Assembly: GCA_014898415.1 (NCBI GenBank)
Contig: RCTD01000015.1
Location: 372,001 to 436,000 of the forward strand
DNA: 64,000 nt
Source of the DNA: Stromatinia cepivora
Taxonomy: Eukaryota; Ascomycota; Leotiomycetes; Helotiales; Sclerotiniaceae
Reading direction: 5' to 3'
The position numbers and the translations under genes were made by a program. The notes under the pieces are model-generated. The model had not been told where the DNA came from. It did not search any database and worked only from the letters and a program-made list of their open reading frames with translations. Of this stretch, positions 1 through 12,180 are shown in pieces. Position 1 is the first letter of the stretch, and each line of letters opens with the position of its first letter.

Positions 1-884
1 TAAAAAATTTAAAAAGAATAAAAAAAGTATCAATTCTGAAAGCAATCAAAGGATCAAAAAGATTTGGAAATATTTTTATAAAATCGAATCTAAATAAAAT
101 AACAAAATTGATTATAATTATATTGCTTATAATTGTAAAATTATAGAATTAATATTTATTAAAAAGATTAATCTATTATTTAAAAGAGTATTTAATAAAA
201 ATAAATTATAAATAATTAGGGATTAAACAAGATTATATTTATAAAAGTAATTTCATTTTAATTAAATCAAAAGAAAATGGATGAAAAGTTTTATTGATCT
301 TTTAGAATCTTCAATTAACATTATTATTTTGGATACTCGATATAATTAATCAAGGGTATATTTTATAATAATGAAAATACATTATTTATTCAATAATATT
401 TTGTTTGATAATTGTAGTACTATATATATTATAAATGATATATCTTTGTTAAATAATCATCGATATCGATTATCCGATTCCAATGATTTTGTAGAAATAG
501 ATATTTTTAGTTTTCAAGTTTTAAGATATAAGATTTGTATTATCAAAGAGATCATCAAAAAAGAAGGTTATTTTAATAATGATCTAATTTTGAATAATAT
601 AGTATTCATCTTTGACTTTTATATTAATATCATTTTGGAGATTCGATTGAAGAAAGCTGGTTTATAATTCTTAAAATATAATTGTACTTTTTGTAAAGGA
701 GATTATACAAATAATATAATAGTTGTTTAATGTATTTATACTGAAAATCTTGTATTCTTAGAATACAAACCATTTTCTATTTATTCAAATACTCTTTTAT
801 TTATTTTTATAAATAATCCTTTTATAATATATTCAATAATAAATAGAAAAATAAATAAAACATTTTATTGTTTTTGTGATCTAT
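1..884 (+). pseudogene. Copia-3 gag/protease fragment (truncated copy)
   Basis: This stretch is a diverged direct repeat of 2341-3226. The best open part is 371-667, which reads as a copia-type aspartic protease and the segment leading into the pre-integrase domain. It contains D-N-C-S-T where the family has the D-(S/N)-G-(A/S)-T catalytic motif, and ends L-K-K-A-G-L. Upstream codons (about 1-370) align with the same polyprotein but carry many stops from CAA/CAG to TAA/TAG changes. Homology to the second copy stops at 884, exactly where the Copia-3 LTR begins. I therefore read it as an older Copia-3 copy cut by the insertion of the element that follows. Its upstream part lies outside the window. 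Confidence 0.7.
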
Positions 885-1193
885 TATCACGGAAAGCCCT
901 GTGATCCCCTGTATCTTATGAAGGATCAAAGCGTATACTTTTCAATCGGAATGAAGGATCTACTAGCCTTTATCAATCTATCAATTGATAAAATGATCTT
1001 AATATATTAATAAATAAAGATCTAACTTAATTAAAGTATATATCGATTAAATAATCATTTATTTATTCTATATATATAGCTTTTGATTTATATAATCACA
1101 AACAAATTATTCAATTTTTTTATTCTATCAATTATATATATCATTTATTCTTCGATCTCTGAAAGTGCTTTGTAATTATATTATCCTGTAATA
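885..1193 (+). repeat. Copia-3 left LTR (309 bp)
   Basis: The repeat has the same length as the one at 14326-14634. Its ends read tatcacgg and cctgtaata. Undoing CpA-to-TpA changes would give TGTCACGG...CCGTGACA, a normal TG...CA LTR with inverted ends. It lies directly upstream of the Copia-3 gag region. Confidence 0.7.
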
Positions 1194-2640
1194 ATTATAA
1201 GTTTGGTAATCTTTAAATCTATATAATTTTCTATTCAATAATTATTAAATATTCAAGGAATTATTCTTAAAATATTATTCCTATTTTATTTATAATTCAA
1301 TATTTATATCAATTCAATTATTTTCATTCAATATAATAAAAGATCAAAACGATTTTCTTTTTATAATCTGTATTCAATAATTGGAATAATATTTATATTT
1401 GAAAAATAAATATTAAATTCAAGGAATCTAGGATTCAATTAATCTAAAGAACGATTTGTTTATTTCTATATCAATGATATTTATTTCAAATTTCGATTTG
1501 ATAAATGAATCTATTTATACTCAGGTTAATTGATTTTCAATTAAATTATTTGTTTTACTTTTTGTTATCAATTTTCAAATCAAATATAATCAAAAGAAAC
1601 AAATTCAATATCAAAAGGAATTTTCGGAATATTTTATAGCGATTTAATCCAGAAAAGATATTAATGGAGATATAAAAATAAAAGATTCTAATGGTAATAT
1701 ATCGGGATTTATTTTTAGTAAATCTATTATTCTATTTTCAATTATCTTTTAAGAAATCTCTTTTGAATTTGTTTTTTTTTAATTGGAGTATCGATATTGA
1801 TAATAAGAATATATATAGAATTATTAAGTTTTTTGAGATATTTACAAATGGATTGAATTGTTAATTGATTAAATATACTTTATAAAGTTATCCATTCTTA
1901 ATTAAAGTATTATAGTTCTTTTATTCAAAATGATTATCAATATATTCAAAAAAAAGTTTGCATTTATAATAACTATTGTTAAGTTCGTAGTATTACAAGA
2001 ATATCAGTCTATTCTAATGTAAGCTTTGTTCAGTAGAATTGATTCTATTAAATAGTATAAAGATTGGATTATAATTTATATCAAAGCTTTTATATATAAG
2101 ATTATTAAAATATAGAATAAAATCGTTATTAATACTTTTTTATAAATTATTGATATTAAGATACTTTTAATTTAAGCAAATATTATAATTATATAGATTG
2201 AAATGAATAATCAATTTAGATTATTTAATTTCTTATTTAAGTAATTCAAAAATGTTTTTGAAGGATTAGTTTTTTAGGATTTTATTTTTTTAAAAGCTAA
2301 AGAAGGAATATATTCTATATTTATCTTTTTTTAAAATGATAAAAAGTTTAAAAAGAATAAAAAGAGTATCAATTCTGAAAGCAATCAGGGGATCAAGAAG
2401 ATCTAAGAATATCTTTGCAGAATTAAATCTGAATAGAATAATGGAATTGATTATAATTATATTATTCACAATTGTAAAATTATAAAATTAATGTTTATTA
2501 AAAGGATTAATCCATTATTCAAAAGGATATTTAATGAAAATGAATTATAAACAATTAAAGATCGAATAAGATTATATTTATGGAAGCAATTTCATCTTGA
2601 TTGAATCAAAAGGAAATGAATGAAAAATTCTATTGATTCT
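1194..2640 (+). pseudogene. Copia-3 leader and gag region, heavily degenerate
   Basis: This is the interval between the left LTR and the protease. Its first kilobase holds no long open frame and no motif that I recognise with confidence. From about 2341 it becomes the second copy of the repeat that starts at position 1 and runs in the same frame as the protease. Position and continuity argue for Gag plus a leader, but I see no intact CCHC zinc knuckle. Stops are frequent and mostly TAA or TAG. No usable start codon can be defended. Confidence 0.45.
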
Positions 2641-3235
2641 TTAAGATCTTCAATTAATATTGTTATCTTGGATATTTGATATAATTAATCAAAGATATAT
2701 TCTATAATAATAAAAGTATATTATTTGTTTAATAATATTTTATTTGATGATTATAATATTATATATATTATGAATAATATATCTTTATTAAATAATCATC
2801 GATATTGATTATCCAATCCCAATGATCTTATAAAAGCAGGTATTTCCAGCTTCCAAATTCTAGAATACAGGATTCGTATTATTAAAGGGATCATTAAAAA
2901 AAAAGATTATTTTAATAATGATTTGATATTGAACAATATAATATTCATTCTTGGTTTTCATATTAATATCGTTTCGAAAATTTGATTAAAGAAAGTTGGT
3001 TTATAATTCTCAGGATATAATTGTATTCTTTGTAAAGGAGATTATACAAATAATATAATAATTGTTTAATATATTTATGCTGAAAATCTTGTATTTTTAG
3101 AATACAAATTATTTTCTATTTATTCGAGTATTTTTTTATTTATTCCTATAAATAACCTTTTTATAATATATCTAATAATAAATAGAAAAATAAACAAAGC
3201 ATTTCATCGTTTTTATGATCCATTTTTTTCAAAAG
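2641..3235 (+). pseudogene. Copia-3 protease and pre-integrase segment
   Basis: Aligned codon by codon to the better preserved copy at 371-667, this segment is the retropepsin that would cleave the polyprotein. The catalytic region has decayed: the D-N-x-S-T motif of the other copy is D-D-Y-N-I here. The segment still ends in a recognisable L-K-K-V-G-L. The frame is the same as integrase downstream. Several former Gln and Trp codons are now stops. It is a dead remnant of a single gag-pol polyprotein. Confidence 0.65.
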
Positions 3236-4200
3236 AAGATATAAATGAAATATAATATAAACACTCTAAACATTTGAGGAAGGAAGTTTTTGAATATTTA
3301 GTATTTATAATACAAAACATCAAAATAAAAGGTATCATTCATTTCAATTGCACCGACTGTATTTGTATTTATACAAAGCAAATTATTTCTTACACTCCAA
3401 ATGATTATCAGTTATCTTGGCCTTTCTACAAAATCCAATAGAATCTTTTTGATTTCGATAAAGAATATAATAATACATTATGGCTTTTATTGATCAAAGA
3501 AATATACTATAATAAGATCTTTTCATATTCAATTTATTACAAAATATATAATAAAATATTTACAATCATTCAAAACTTTGTAATCTGGATTCATTATAAA
3601 TATAATCTAGTAATTGTAATAATCAAATAGAATAATGATATATTTATTATTGGAATTATAAAAATAATATTATTTGAGAAATAAATAAAATAAGAAAGTA
3701 TCGAACTTGAATTATCTTTATTTTATATATATAAATCTAATAAAGGATTAGAATATATAGAACAAAAAATAATTACAAAACAAATAAAAATACAGATTAC
3801 AATAAGTTTATTAAACAAATTGTAAATAAAAACAATATAAACTGTTATTTATCTATATAATATAAATCCTTTAAAAATCAAATCCTTCAAATCGTCCAAT
3901 GAAATACTCGATATATAATTCTATAATTATCTTCACAAAGATAATTCTTTATTTGCAAAGAAAATATCTAACGATCTCTATCCCAACTAGAATGGAATTT
4001 ATAGGTATGGATACCGAGCTTACTCTTTGAATAAAAACAAAGAAATTGGAATTAATAGGAAATAGTACAAAACTAATCCTTGAATATATATTAAATATTT
4101 AATAAACTATATTCTAGATATATTGATTTACTATATATGAATATCCAAATTCAATAGAATTATTATCATTTGAAATGTAATATTCAATAAGGAATTCATT
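3236..4200 (+). pseudogene. Copia-3 integrase
   Basis: Copia-type integrase would insert the cDNA into the genome. The frame shows the end of the zinc-binding pre-integrase module, with C-T-D-C at about 3349-3360. It continues with a core in which F-D-F-D marks the first catalytic Asp region near 3450, followed by an N-N-D segment and a G-L-E-Y-I-E segment at the expected spacing for the D-D-E residues. The C-terminal part, with an I-I-I-x-N-V-I-F-N signature near 4155-4185, is typical of fungal copia integrases just before the linker to reverse transcriptase. Stops are scattered through it, consistent with RIP. Confidence 0.75.
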
Positions 4201-4925
4201 TATTGTATAAATTCTATCAATCAAATGATCGATATTTATATTATAGAAAAGCTTAAACAATTTATTAGAACTTTTAATTTACAAGATTATATCGAAATAG
4301 ATAGGATGATTATTCAAAACAAGGATAATCATGATAACTTTATTCACCTATCTATTTTCACAAATCGAAAAACCTTTAATTCATTCATCAAATATATTTC
4401 AAATCTATTATTTACAAATGAACTAGTTTTGGGGGTAAATATAAATCTAAAGAATGATAATAAGAATAAAGAAATCGATTTAGAACTATTTAATTCATTT
4501 AATCCTTCAAATTATAAGAATAAGGTATACAATGAAGATATATAAATACTGATCGATTCTTTTATTGAAGAAATTAAAGAAGCCGATTCTTTTATTAAAG
4601 AATAATTATATTTTATGAATAAAGATATTGATATTATTTAAAAAGATGTTTATAATAATAATACAGATCCTAATTTTATCGAATATATTAATATAAGGAA
4701 TATAGAGTATAAACCTATTGATTGTATTATTAAAGTTCTTTGTAATATATATAAAAATGATTCAAAGATTATTCCAATTGATCAATTTCAATATTCCAAA
4801 AGGAAGTATATATATTAGAATGATCAATCAGAATATTCTGTAAAGAAAATCCAATTATTACAAAGATTGCTGTGTTTTATATATTCATTTGATCGATTTA
4901 TAGAAAACTCGCGGATTTATAATCT
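4201..4925 (+). pseudogene. Copia-3 linker between integrase and reverse transcriptase
   Basis: A 106-codon open stretch (4225-4545) in the polyprotein frame continues directly from integrase. It is rich in Asn, Asp, Lys and Ile with no recognised fold. In copia elements this interval is a variable, poorly conserved linker, and I assign it that role by position only. After 4545 the same frame continues with RIP-type stops. Confidence 0.55.
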
Positions 4926-6080
4926 CGAATAGATATCTAAAAGAATTCGTATTATAAGGATTGAAATACCTAGGGCTTAGATCAATCCATTTGAGTTTCA
5001 ATTATACGATTATTACTCGGAGTTATCTCTCTTCCAGGAATCATTTAGCTTTTATATTTCAGAGTAATCAATATGTATATAAAGGTAATTATATATATAA
5101 TAATGCTATTAAGGAAGCGATCCTAATATTAGATTCTATATAGGAATTGTTATATCTTAAAGGATAAATTCAATAGGATTATTTTATTTAAATAATTTTC
5201 ATTTTATATTCTGGTTTGATTAACAAGGAATGAATAATATAAAGAAGTATTCTCAATTTATAATAATTTATAATATAATCATTATTAAAATTAAAACAAA
5301 ACCATTATTGTTTTTCATTTGATTTATAATTAATGGATTATAAATAATACTATTTCTTTGAATTTATATATTTGTAATTCCAAAATTACCTCGTTTTTAT
5401 TATCAATTAGAAGATTATCAAATAAGATATTAATTCAAATAGAATTACAATTTTGAGATTAATAATCTTAAGATTAGGAAAACCTAATATAAAATCGATT
5501 CTGGATTGGAATTTACAAAATCGATCTCCCTTCAATGAATATTTATATATAAATACAATAATTAGGATCTAATTATTCATTACTATTTATATTTAATAAT
5601 ATAAAAAGATCTCCAAATTAAAAGTATTATTGAAATTATTTATATTATTATATTAGCAAATTGATTATTCCGAATTGTAATAATAATTATCGCTAAATAC
5701 AATCTCGAAATAAAGTAATATAATATAATCAATATCTTTATCAATACTCTATATAATCCTTTTAATACTCCAATTGTATATTATCTATTTAATAAATATA
5801 AAATCCTAAACAAAAATATTATAATCAATCGAGCTTTATATAATCTATAAAATTCCCTAGTTATATAATTTAAGGATTTCATTCGGATATTCAAGAAATT
5901 AGAATTAATATAATATAAAAAGAAACCGTATTTATACATTAACCCAAAATATACCATTATAATTTTTTTCTTTATAAACAATATTTAGATCATTTATTAT
6001 AAGAAAAACGAATCAATTGCCATAAAGATCATCAAGGGAATCAAAACTGTATATAAACTATAAGATCTAGAAAATACTAA
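4926..6080 (+). pseudogene. Copia-3 reverse transcriptase
   Basis: The polyprotein frame shows landmarks of copia reverse transcriptase. There is an Ala/Ile-rich block leading to L-E-I-K-x-Y-N-I-I-N-x-F-I-N (the position of Q-x-D-A-V-N-A-F) near 5700, and a decayed R-A-L-Y-N-L block near 5830 (family R-A-L-Y-G-L). F-F-F-I-N-N-I near 5960-5980 sits where the catalytic F-F-Y-V-D-D-I belongs. Both catalytic Asp codons are therefore now Asn, as G-to-A changes would produce. W-F-L-G-I is represented by a decayed F-L-D-I near 6090. Confidence 0.7.
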
Positions 6081-6935
6081 ATAGTTTCTAGATATATATA
6101 TACTCTATAATCGATTCAAGAAAAAACTATGATTAGTTTATAACATATACATTGAAAAGATTATTAAGAAATTCAAAGCAATAAATAAGACAGCAAATAC
6201 ATCACTCCTAATAATAATATTTCAGAAAAATCAGGGTTAAGCTTTTATATATATTATAAAAATATATCAAGAGAAAATGAACTCAATATTATATATTGTA
6301 ATCACTATAAGAACGGATGTATTATTCATTACTTCGCAATTGAATCATTATTTGATCAACCCATTGAACGATTATATGAAAATTATCAATTACTATTTAC
6401 AATATCTATAGAATATAAGATATCTTATAATTCAATATAATAATAATCAAATACCACAATTTCTTATTTTCTTAAATACTTCTTTTACAAATGATTCAGA
6501 TACTCGTTGATCATTCTAGAGATACGTTATATCCCTTTTCGATAGCTTAATTATATAGAAAACGTTCAAGCAAAATACTGTAATTATCTCGATTACCGAA
6601 GCAAAGCTTTTCGGAGTCGAATATATATCAAAAGAAACTATGATAACCCTATATTTCTTAAAAGAGATCGATCTAATAGTAAAAGAGCCTATAACGATTT
6701 TCTGTGATAATCAATAAACGATTAAATTGGTAATTGATAAGAACAAATGGATCACTATAAAATTATATCACATCGATATCCAAAATATATAGTTATATCA
6801 AGAATATTCAAAAGGGAACTTTTATATAATTTATCTATCGATTATTAATATAATTATTGATAGATTTATTAAGAACTTTACAAAATAAAAGTTTGAATAC
6901 TTTTGATCCCTTTTTAATTTACAAAATATAAATAA
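6081..6935 (+). pseudogene. Copia-3 RNase H and polyprotein C-terminus
   Basis: RNase H would remove the RNA strand during cDNA synthesis. The frame runs through S-I-L-Y-I-V-I (about 6270) and then T-E-A-K-L-F-G-V-E-Y (near 6590, matching the T-E-A-E-(Y/L) active-site block). It continues with F-C-D-N-Q (near 6700, matching the C-D-N-Q block) and K-L-Y-H-I-D (near 6760). It ends with K-F-E-Y-F and S-L-F-N-L-Q-N near 6890-6930. This is the end of a copia polyprotein and among the best preserved parts of the element. In-frame stops remain. Confidence 0.8.
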
Positions 6936-8500
6936 TAGGATTATAAAGTTTAAATAACGACAATTATAAAACTTAAATAATGATAATTTGGAGCTCGTAA
7001 TTTTTTTCTTTGGTATAGATGGAATAAATCCTATTTGATATTCCAAACCATTGTATTTTTTTATAATATACTTCAATTCGTATACTTTATATCTATTAGG
7101 AAACAAAGAACAATCAAGGCCGATCATTTCTTTGTTTTTCATTTTCCTGTTCTCGAAAAAGGATAAACTTTTTTTTAAACTTAATAATTTGAAGTTCAAG
7201 TAAAAGAGTCTTTGAATTATCTGTAATAATTAAGGAACAAAGAATAACTAAAGCAACCAGAATTATTGATATTATCGGTATTACAAAAGCCAAAGAATTA
7301 TCCCTTCTTTCCCTTTTCTTTAAATATACCATCTGCTTTTTTCTTCTCTTCTTCTTTATCATTCTTTCTTTTTCATTTTTATTATCATTCTCCGAAATCA
7401 TAACATATTTCTTTTATTCAGCCTTTCAAGAATTCCGATGAATAATATAGCGAAAAGAAAAAAAATAACGATACAGAAATGAAGGAATAATTTCTTTTTT
7501 CTCCTCGATCTCCAATATCATTTTTATTACAATTCTGTATTCCTATTTGAATTATATAATTAACAATTAGTATACTAGGAAGATAAAGGGGTGAATAAAA
7601 AATTTACTTTCGAATTTTGTTGATGAACAATGATATAGTAATTTGTTAAAGGATAAAGGAAAATTGGTAAAGAAATATATAGATAAATATCACAATTCCA
7701 ATATTAATGATTATTCGGTTTGGAAGAATCAATAAAGCATTTATTATAAAAATTATATTTTTCAATGATCAACGATTTTATATATCGAATATATAGATGA
7801 TCGTTTCTTTCCTTACAATTCCTTTTATCTTTTGTTTTGATTGAAAAACCAGCAATCTTCAACGATCTTTTTTCTTTCTCTTTTTTATCTAATTCATCAT
7901 CCGAAAAACCCAATATTGAAGGATCAAATAGATTGTTATTATTAGATAAAGAAATTCTTCTTCTTTTTTTTTCTTTATTGAACAATTTTTACTTCAATAA
8001 TTACAAATATAGGATTAATAAAACCTTTCAATTATATAATAAAATTTAAGAATGAAATCTATCTCCAAATTATTATTTGAATTTATAATAAACAATTGAT
8101 TATAATAAACAATAATTCTTTTGACAAAAAAGAGTAATTTCTGAAATAGATAATTATATATTATTTTAAAAGTAGATTTAATTAAACTATATTCCCAGAG
8201 ATCGATATCTTGGTTCATTATTTATACTGAATTCATTAATTCTTTTTGTTCGATTTGTTAATCCCTTAAAGGAATACTGAAATCTTCTTTTGTATTCGAT
8301 TCTCTTAAAGTTTTCTTTTCAATTGTTATTTGCTTAATATAACTGAGATTTGTTTGCTTAACTTTTTTAGACCCCGAAATCTTAAGTATAATAATGATTA
8401 ATAAAAACTTGATTAAAACAAAAAACGAAAATGCGAAAAAGAAATCTATATATCTTTAAAAATTCATTCATTTTATTTTATTATTATAATTAATATATTA
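6936..8500 (-). other. Long Copia-3 tail between RNase H and the right LTR, with antisense open frames
   Basis: About 1.6 kb follows RNase H where a copia element normally has only a short untranslated region. The best open frames are antisense: 7401-7114, a Lys/Arg/Glu-rich start followed by about 24 hydrophobic residues resembling one membrane span; 7985-7704, a short charged protein; and 7199-6831 in another frame, overlapping the end of RNase H. I do not recognise any of them. They could be an extra antisense gene, a captured fragment, or chance openings in AT-rich DNA. No splice sites or promoter were identified. Confidence 0.3.
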
Positions 8501-8505
8501 TAATC
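8501..8505. repeat. Left TSD of Copia-1A (taatc)
   Basis: This 5-bp sequence is repeated exactly at 13990-13994, directly outside the other LTR. Confidence 0.9.
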
Positions 8506-8671
8506 TGTTGGAAATGAGGCCATCATAGGATTAGAATTGAGGTCACGAGACCACAATGGTGCACAGACCATATTTAGGGATAACCTTAATTCTACTTCTA
8601 CTAGAATTATAAATCCTTAATTCAATCTATATAATCAATAATACTATTATTTCCTATATTAAAAGTTAATA
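8506..8671 (+). repeat. Copia-1A left LTR (166 bp)
   Basis: It begins tgttggaaatgagg and ends aaaagttaata (gttaaca before RIP). The length is identical in all six Copia-1 LTRs of the window. Confidence 0.93.
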
Positions 8672-8684
8672 GGTTATGAAATCC
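8672..8684 (+). promoter_or_regulatory. Copia-1A primer-binding site (initiator-tRNA half type)
   Basis: Directly after the LTR comes ggttatga. This is complementary to the CATAACC of the anticodon loop of eukaryotic initiator tRNA-Met. Several copia-group elements (Drosophila copia, yeast Ty5) prime from such an internal tRNA half. Copy B has gattatga and copy C has ggttataa at the same place. Confidence 0.6.
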
Positions 8685-9009
8685 AATTATACAGTAATGA
8701 TTAGAAAGCAAAGCAAATCGAGAAAGGATTAGTATAGTTAGTAAGGGTGGAATAGAGTAAAAATCAGAGTTTTTATATAATGCTATTGAAATAGAATTGA
8801 AATATAATAATATAGTTTATAATTTATAATATTACAGATCAAAACGGAGAGCAGTCTGTATAGTGTTGATATAGGATTATAGCAAAAGCGAAAAGCAAAT
8901 TCGCATAGTTATAAGAAAATATATTATAATACAATCTTACAAATTTTTTTTATTGTTTTATTTTTATATTTTTTTATTATTTTGAATTTATTTGCTGTAT
9001 ATCTTTTTT
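8685..9009 (+). other. Copia-1A leader
   Basis: This AT-rich untranslated interval lies between the primer-binding site and the start of the gag frame. It ends in T-rich runs. No gene is seen. Confidence 0.5.
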
Positions 9010-10056
9010 TTTAAGATTGTTTTAAAAATCTGAAGATTATCTTCGATATTCATCAAATAACAAGAAACCTTTACAATATCGGAATCAAATAATCCTTCGA
9101 AATTTAATCAAAACAATTATAAACGATGATTTAGATAAACGAAGATATAATTGAGAGGGAAAGGATAGTTTTATATAATTAATCAAATATTAAACGAATA
9201 TGCACAGATTATAGGATTCAATATAGTATCTGCCTATAAGATCAATGGTTATGTATATTATAATGTCGAGTTGAAATCGGAATACTTAAAGGACGAAGCG
9301 AATATATTATCATATATTTATATAATATTCAATAATGATAATGAAACCTTTATTGACGAATATTCAATAATATATATATTCTAGAGATACTTTAAATCAA
9401 AATATACCAGAATCAATATAATCACAACTAATATGTATATAACGATGATCCAGAACTTCAAATTCTAACCCAATATTTATCCCAATATGATCATTATCGA
9501 AGTTTAGAACAAATTGAAAGAGTACAGAAGGAAACTAGGAATTGCAGACGAAAGCTGTCGGTCAATATATCAAAATATTGCTTTGTTCTTAATTTTAATA
9601 TATAATCTTTTAATCAATTATCAAGGAATAATGAATATATTGGATATCCAAATCAACCTTAGTATTGATAATAAGATTAAGCATTTACAGATTAAGGAAT
9701 TTCGTTTTAAAAATGGATCAAAGTTAGTATAAATTGTGAAAGGATTTAGATATGCTTTTCGATATCAAGAATTAGATTTCGAGATTCCAAATAATATTTA
9801 TGATTTGTATTAAAAGGAAGGTTATTATATATAAGACTGTTTATATTTAATGCGAACCAATAAATTCCTTTGCAGTTATCTTCATTACCAAAGGAGAAGG
9901 GAATTATCGAATCCAAAGAAGATTTATTTCAATAAAAAAGATCAAGTATACTCTATTAACAATATCTTTGAATCAAACTCTGATATTGAAGATATAATAA
10001 AGGAAGATTACAATTTGATAAAGGAAATTATTAATAAAACTTCTCCTAACAAATGA
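9010..10056 (+). pseudogene. Copia-1A Gag
   Basis: Gag would form the virus-like particle and bind the element RNA. The frame is open at 9514-9732 and 9850-10056 and joins across stops to the rest of the polyprotein. Near 9799-9843 lies the zinc knuckle. Copy C keeps C-D-L-Y-x4-H-x4-C (C-x2-C-x4-H-x4-C with the second Cys as Tyr), whereas here the first Cys is also Tyr. This is what G-to-A change on the coding strand would do to TGT or TGC codons. An acidic stretch (E-S-N-S-D-I-E-D-I-I) follows the knuckle. The true start codon is not certain. Confidence 0.75.
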
Positions 10057-10655
10057 TATGCCGATATAAACGTTTCTTCATATATATCTAATTAATCTTT
10101 ATTATTCAAATCAATAAAATCTATTGCCAAATAAAGGATAAAGATTGATGGGAAAGTAATATATTGTTGTCATTAGGGTTTAGTGGATATGGTATATAAA
10201 GATGGTTCTAAGATACTATTTTCAAATATATTATATATATTAGGACTAAAAGTAAACTTGCTATTAGGAAAAAGGATCTGCGAAACAGGGCTGCAAAGGG
10301 AATTCAATTCTCATTATATATATTTCAAGAAGGACAATAAGAAAGTCATTCGTACTAGAATACAAGACGGAATGTATATGGTTTCATATATAACCAAAGG
10401 ATATAAGGATACAATTTTCTATTCTAGTATATATCAAAATAATCAGGAAAAAGGCTTTTCTTCAAAGATAATCGATAATACCAAAGGTATTGATAATGAA
10501 TTAATATTCAAAAAGAAAGAGAAATATTTATTATAATATTGAAGATTCAATTATCTAGATTTAAACAAGATTAAGAATTTATATAAGGTATCCAATATAA
10601 TCAAATCGATAAAGGTCCCAATTGAATTAAATATCTGTAAAGTATATATATTCAC
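10057..10655 (+). pseudogene. Copia-1A protease and pre-integrase region
   Basis: The main open stretch (10183-10536) is the C-terminal half of a copia protease: L-F-S-N-I-L-Y-I-L-G-L-K-V-N-L-L matches the V-L-Y-V-P-x-L-x-x-N-L-L block that follows the active site. The catalytic D-S/T-G region should lie in the stop-rich part just upstream and is not readable. The pre-integrase zinc module follows near 10540-10650 with most ligands lost. Confidence 0.75.
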
Positions 10656-11250
10656 CAAAATGATCAATTGTATTCTGAAGCAATTGAATCTGTATAAATC
10701 AAAGAGACTCAAATTTATATATTTCGATATTGCAAAATCATTCCCAAAATCGATTCAAAGGAATTATTATTTTATATTGATTATTGATAATTATATAAGA
10801 ATAAATTGGATTATATTATTTAAACAAAAAAACGATACAATTCAAACATTGAAAATTTGGAAAAAGGAAATGGAATTAACTATTGGAGAAAAGATCATTA
10901 TAATCAGGATTGATAATACATTGGAACTCCTATAAGCTATTTGTGAATGGTTATTAGACATACAATCCGAAATTATAATAATTGCTTCTTTATATTAAAA
11001 CAGATCCGCAAAACAGAATATAAAGACTGCAAAGGTAAATATAAAAGTAATACTAAAAGAAGCTGGATTACTATTAGAATTTTGGGATGAAATTATAGAA
11101 TATAATGTTTATATCAGGAATTGTATTAGTATTGGTCCTAATATAAATAGAATAGATTGATTCTTTACAAAAGCTTTTATAGATACAATATCAAATATAA
11201 AGATATACAAAATCTGAAAAAGCAAATATTACACTTATATTAATCCCAAA
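10656..11250 (+). pseudogene. Copia-1A integrase core
   Basis: The frame shows Y-F-D-I-A-K-S-F-P (about 10720, the first catalytic Asp block), then F-I-L-I-I-D-N-Y (about 10775), then I-I-R-I-D-N-T-L-E-L (about 10910, second Asp), then a decayed third block. These match the order of copia integrases. The open part is 10660-10935, and RIP-type stops interrupt what follows. Confidence 0.8.
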
Positions 11251-12180
11251 ATTATTTCGAAAGAACAAAAACACAACAAATTGCAGAACATTTCGAAAAT
11301 CGATATATTTTTAAGATACTCAAAAGTTATAAATAAATATATTAAAGTGTATTCTTCAGAATTAAATTATATATTTCGATCAAACAGAATAATCATAGAT
11401 GAATCTTATCGAGAAAAAGATTTGGATTTTAAATTAAGAAATTATAAATTAGACTTACAAGGAATAAAGAATATAAAACTAGATCGAAAACTTTATAATA
11501 GACTAATAGCAAACAAAACATCTTTTCCATCCTTAATACCAAACACAATATCTATATCACCTTCATTTCAAGTATTCTTTCCAATAGATATTATACCGAG
11601 TTTAGTAATTATACCAAGCACCCTAATTATCGAATTGAAATCAGATAAATTAAATATATCAATATCAATATACAATAAAAATGAAAATAATAATATCCAA
11701 AAAACAAATTAAGAATCTTTTTCCAAAGATACTTCAAATATCGAATCCATCATTTCAAAAGATCCAATCCAAAAATCAACTTCTGCAAATCTTGAATTTA
11801 TATTAAAAGCAAAATTTAAGATCATTTTAAATTTTATTAATAAATCTATTTCAACAAAATCAAAAAACAAAATAAATCCATAATCATTTAAAATCGAGTA
11901 AAAGGATGAAATGAACCTTGAAAACGAATCCTTAAAGTATCTAATATAAAAACAGAAAAAAGATATAAAACAAAATCCTGAAAAAGAACAAGAAAATAAG
12001 ATTATAAAAATATTAATTGCAATATCTATACAGACCAAAATTCAAGAAAGTATAAAATATATTATAATTATAATCCCAATTATTTACAAAATAAACCCTT
12101 ATATCAAAGACAAAATCGTTTCAGATTTCATAACTTCATTAATAAATACAAACAATACAGAAAATATAATATATCCGGTC
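11251..12180 (+). pseudogene. Copia-1A linker between integrase and reverse transcriptase
   Basis: It starts with the integrase C-terminal block (F-L-R-Y-S-K near 11310, family F-x-G-Y) and continues as a Ser/Lys/Ile/Asn-rich, low-complexity chain, open at 11281-11712. Such linkers are normal in copia. About 280 bp of it (near 11676-11954) is the source of the antisense fragment found inside both TRIM elements. It contains one copy of the recurrent 17-bp palindrome (11815-11831). Confidence 0.75.

Noticed and set aside
885..1193. A MITE (DNA transposon) with TATCACGG/CCGTGATA inverted ends and TA target sites
   Set aside because: The inverted ends equal TGTCACGG...CCGTGACA after CpA-to-TpA change, which fits an LTR. 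The two copies are the same length and bracket a copia polyprotein. TA flanks mean little in DNA this AT-rich. I keep some doubt because the outer target copies do not match.
5781..5981. Minus-strand 66-codon open frame
   Set aside because: It overlaps the catalytic region of Copia-3 reverse transcriptase on the opposite strand.
11709..12038. Minus-strand open frames rich in Phe, Ser and Ile opposite the Copia-1 linker (also 17579-17812, 17960-18229, and plus-strand 25689-26018)
   Set aside because: All are antisense shadows of the same linker in three copies. The sense frame matches the polyprotein order and is shared by every domain.
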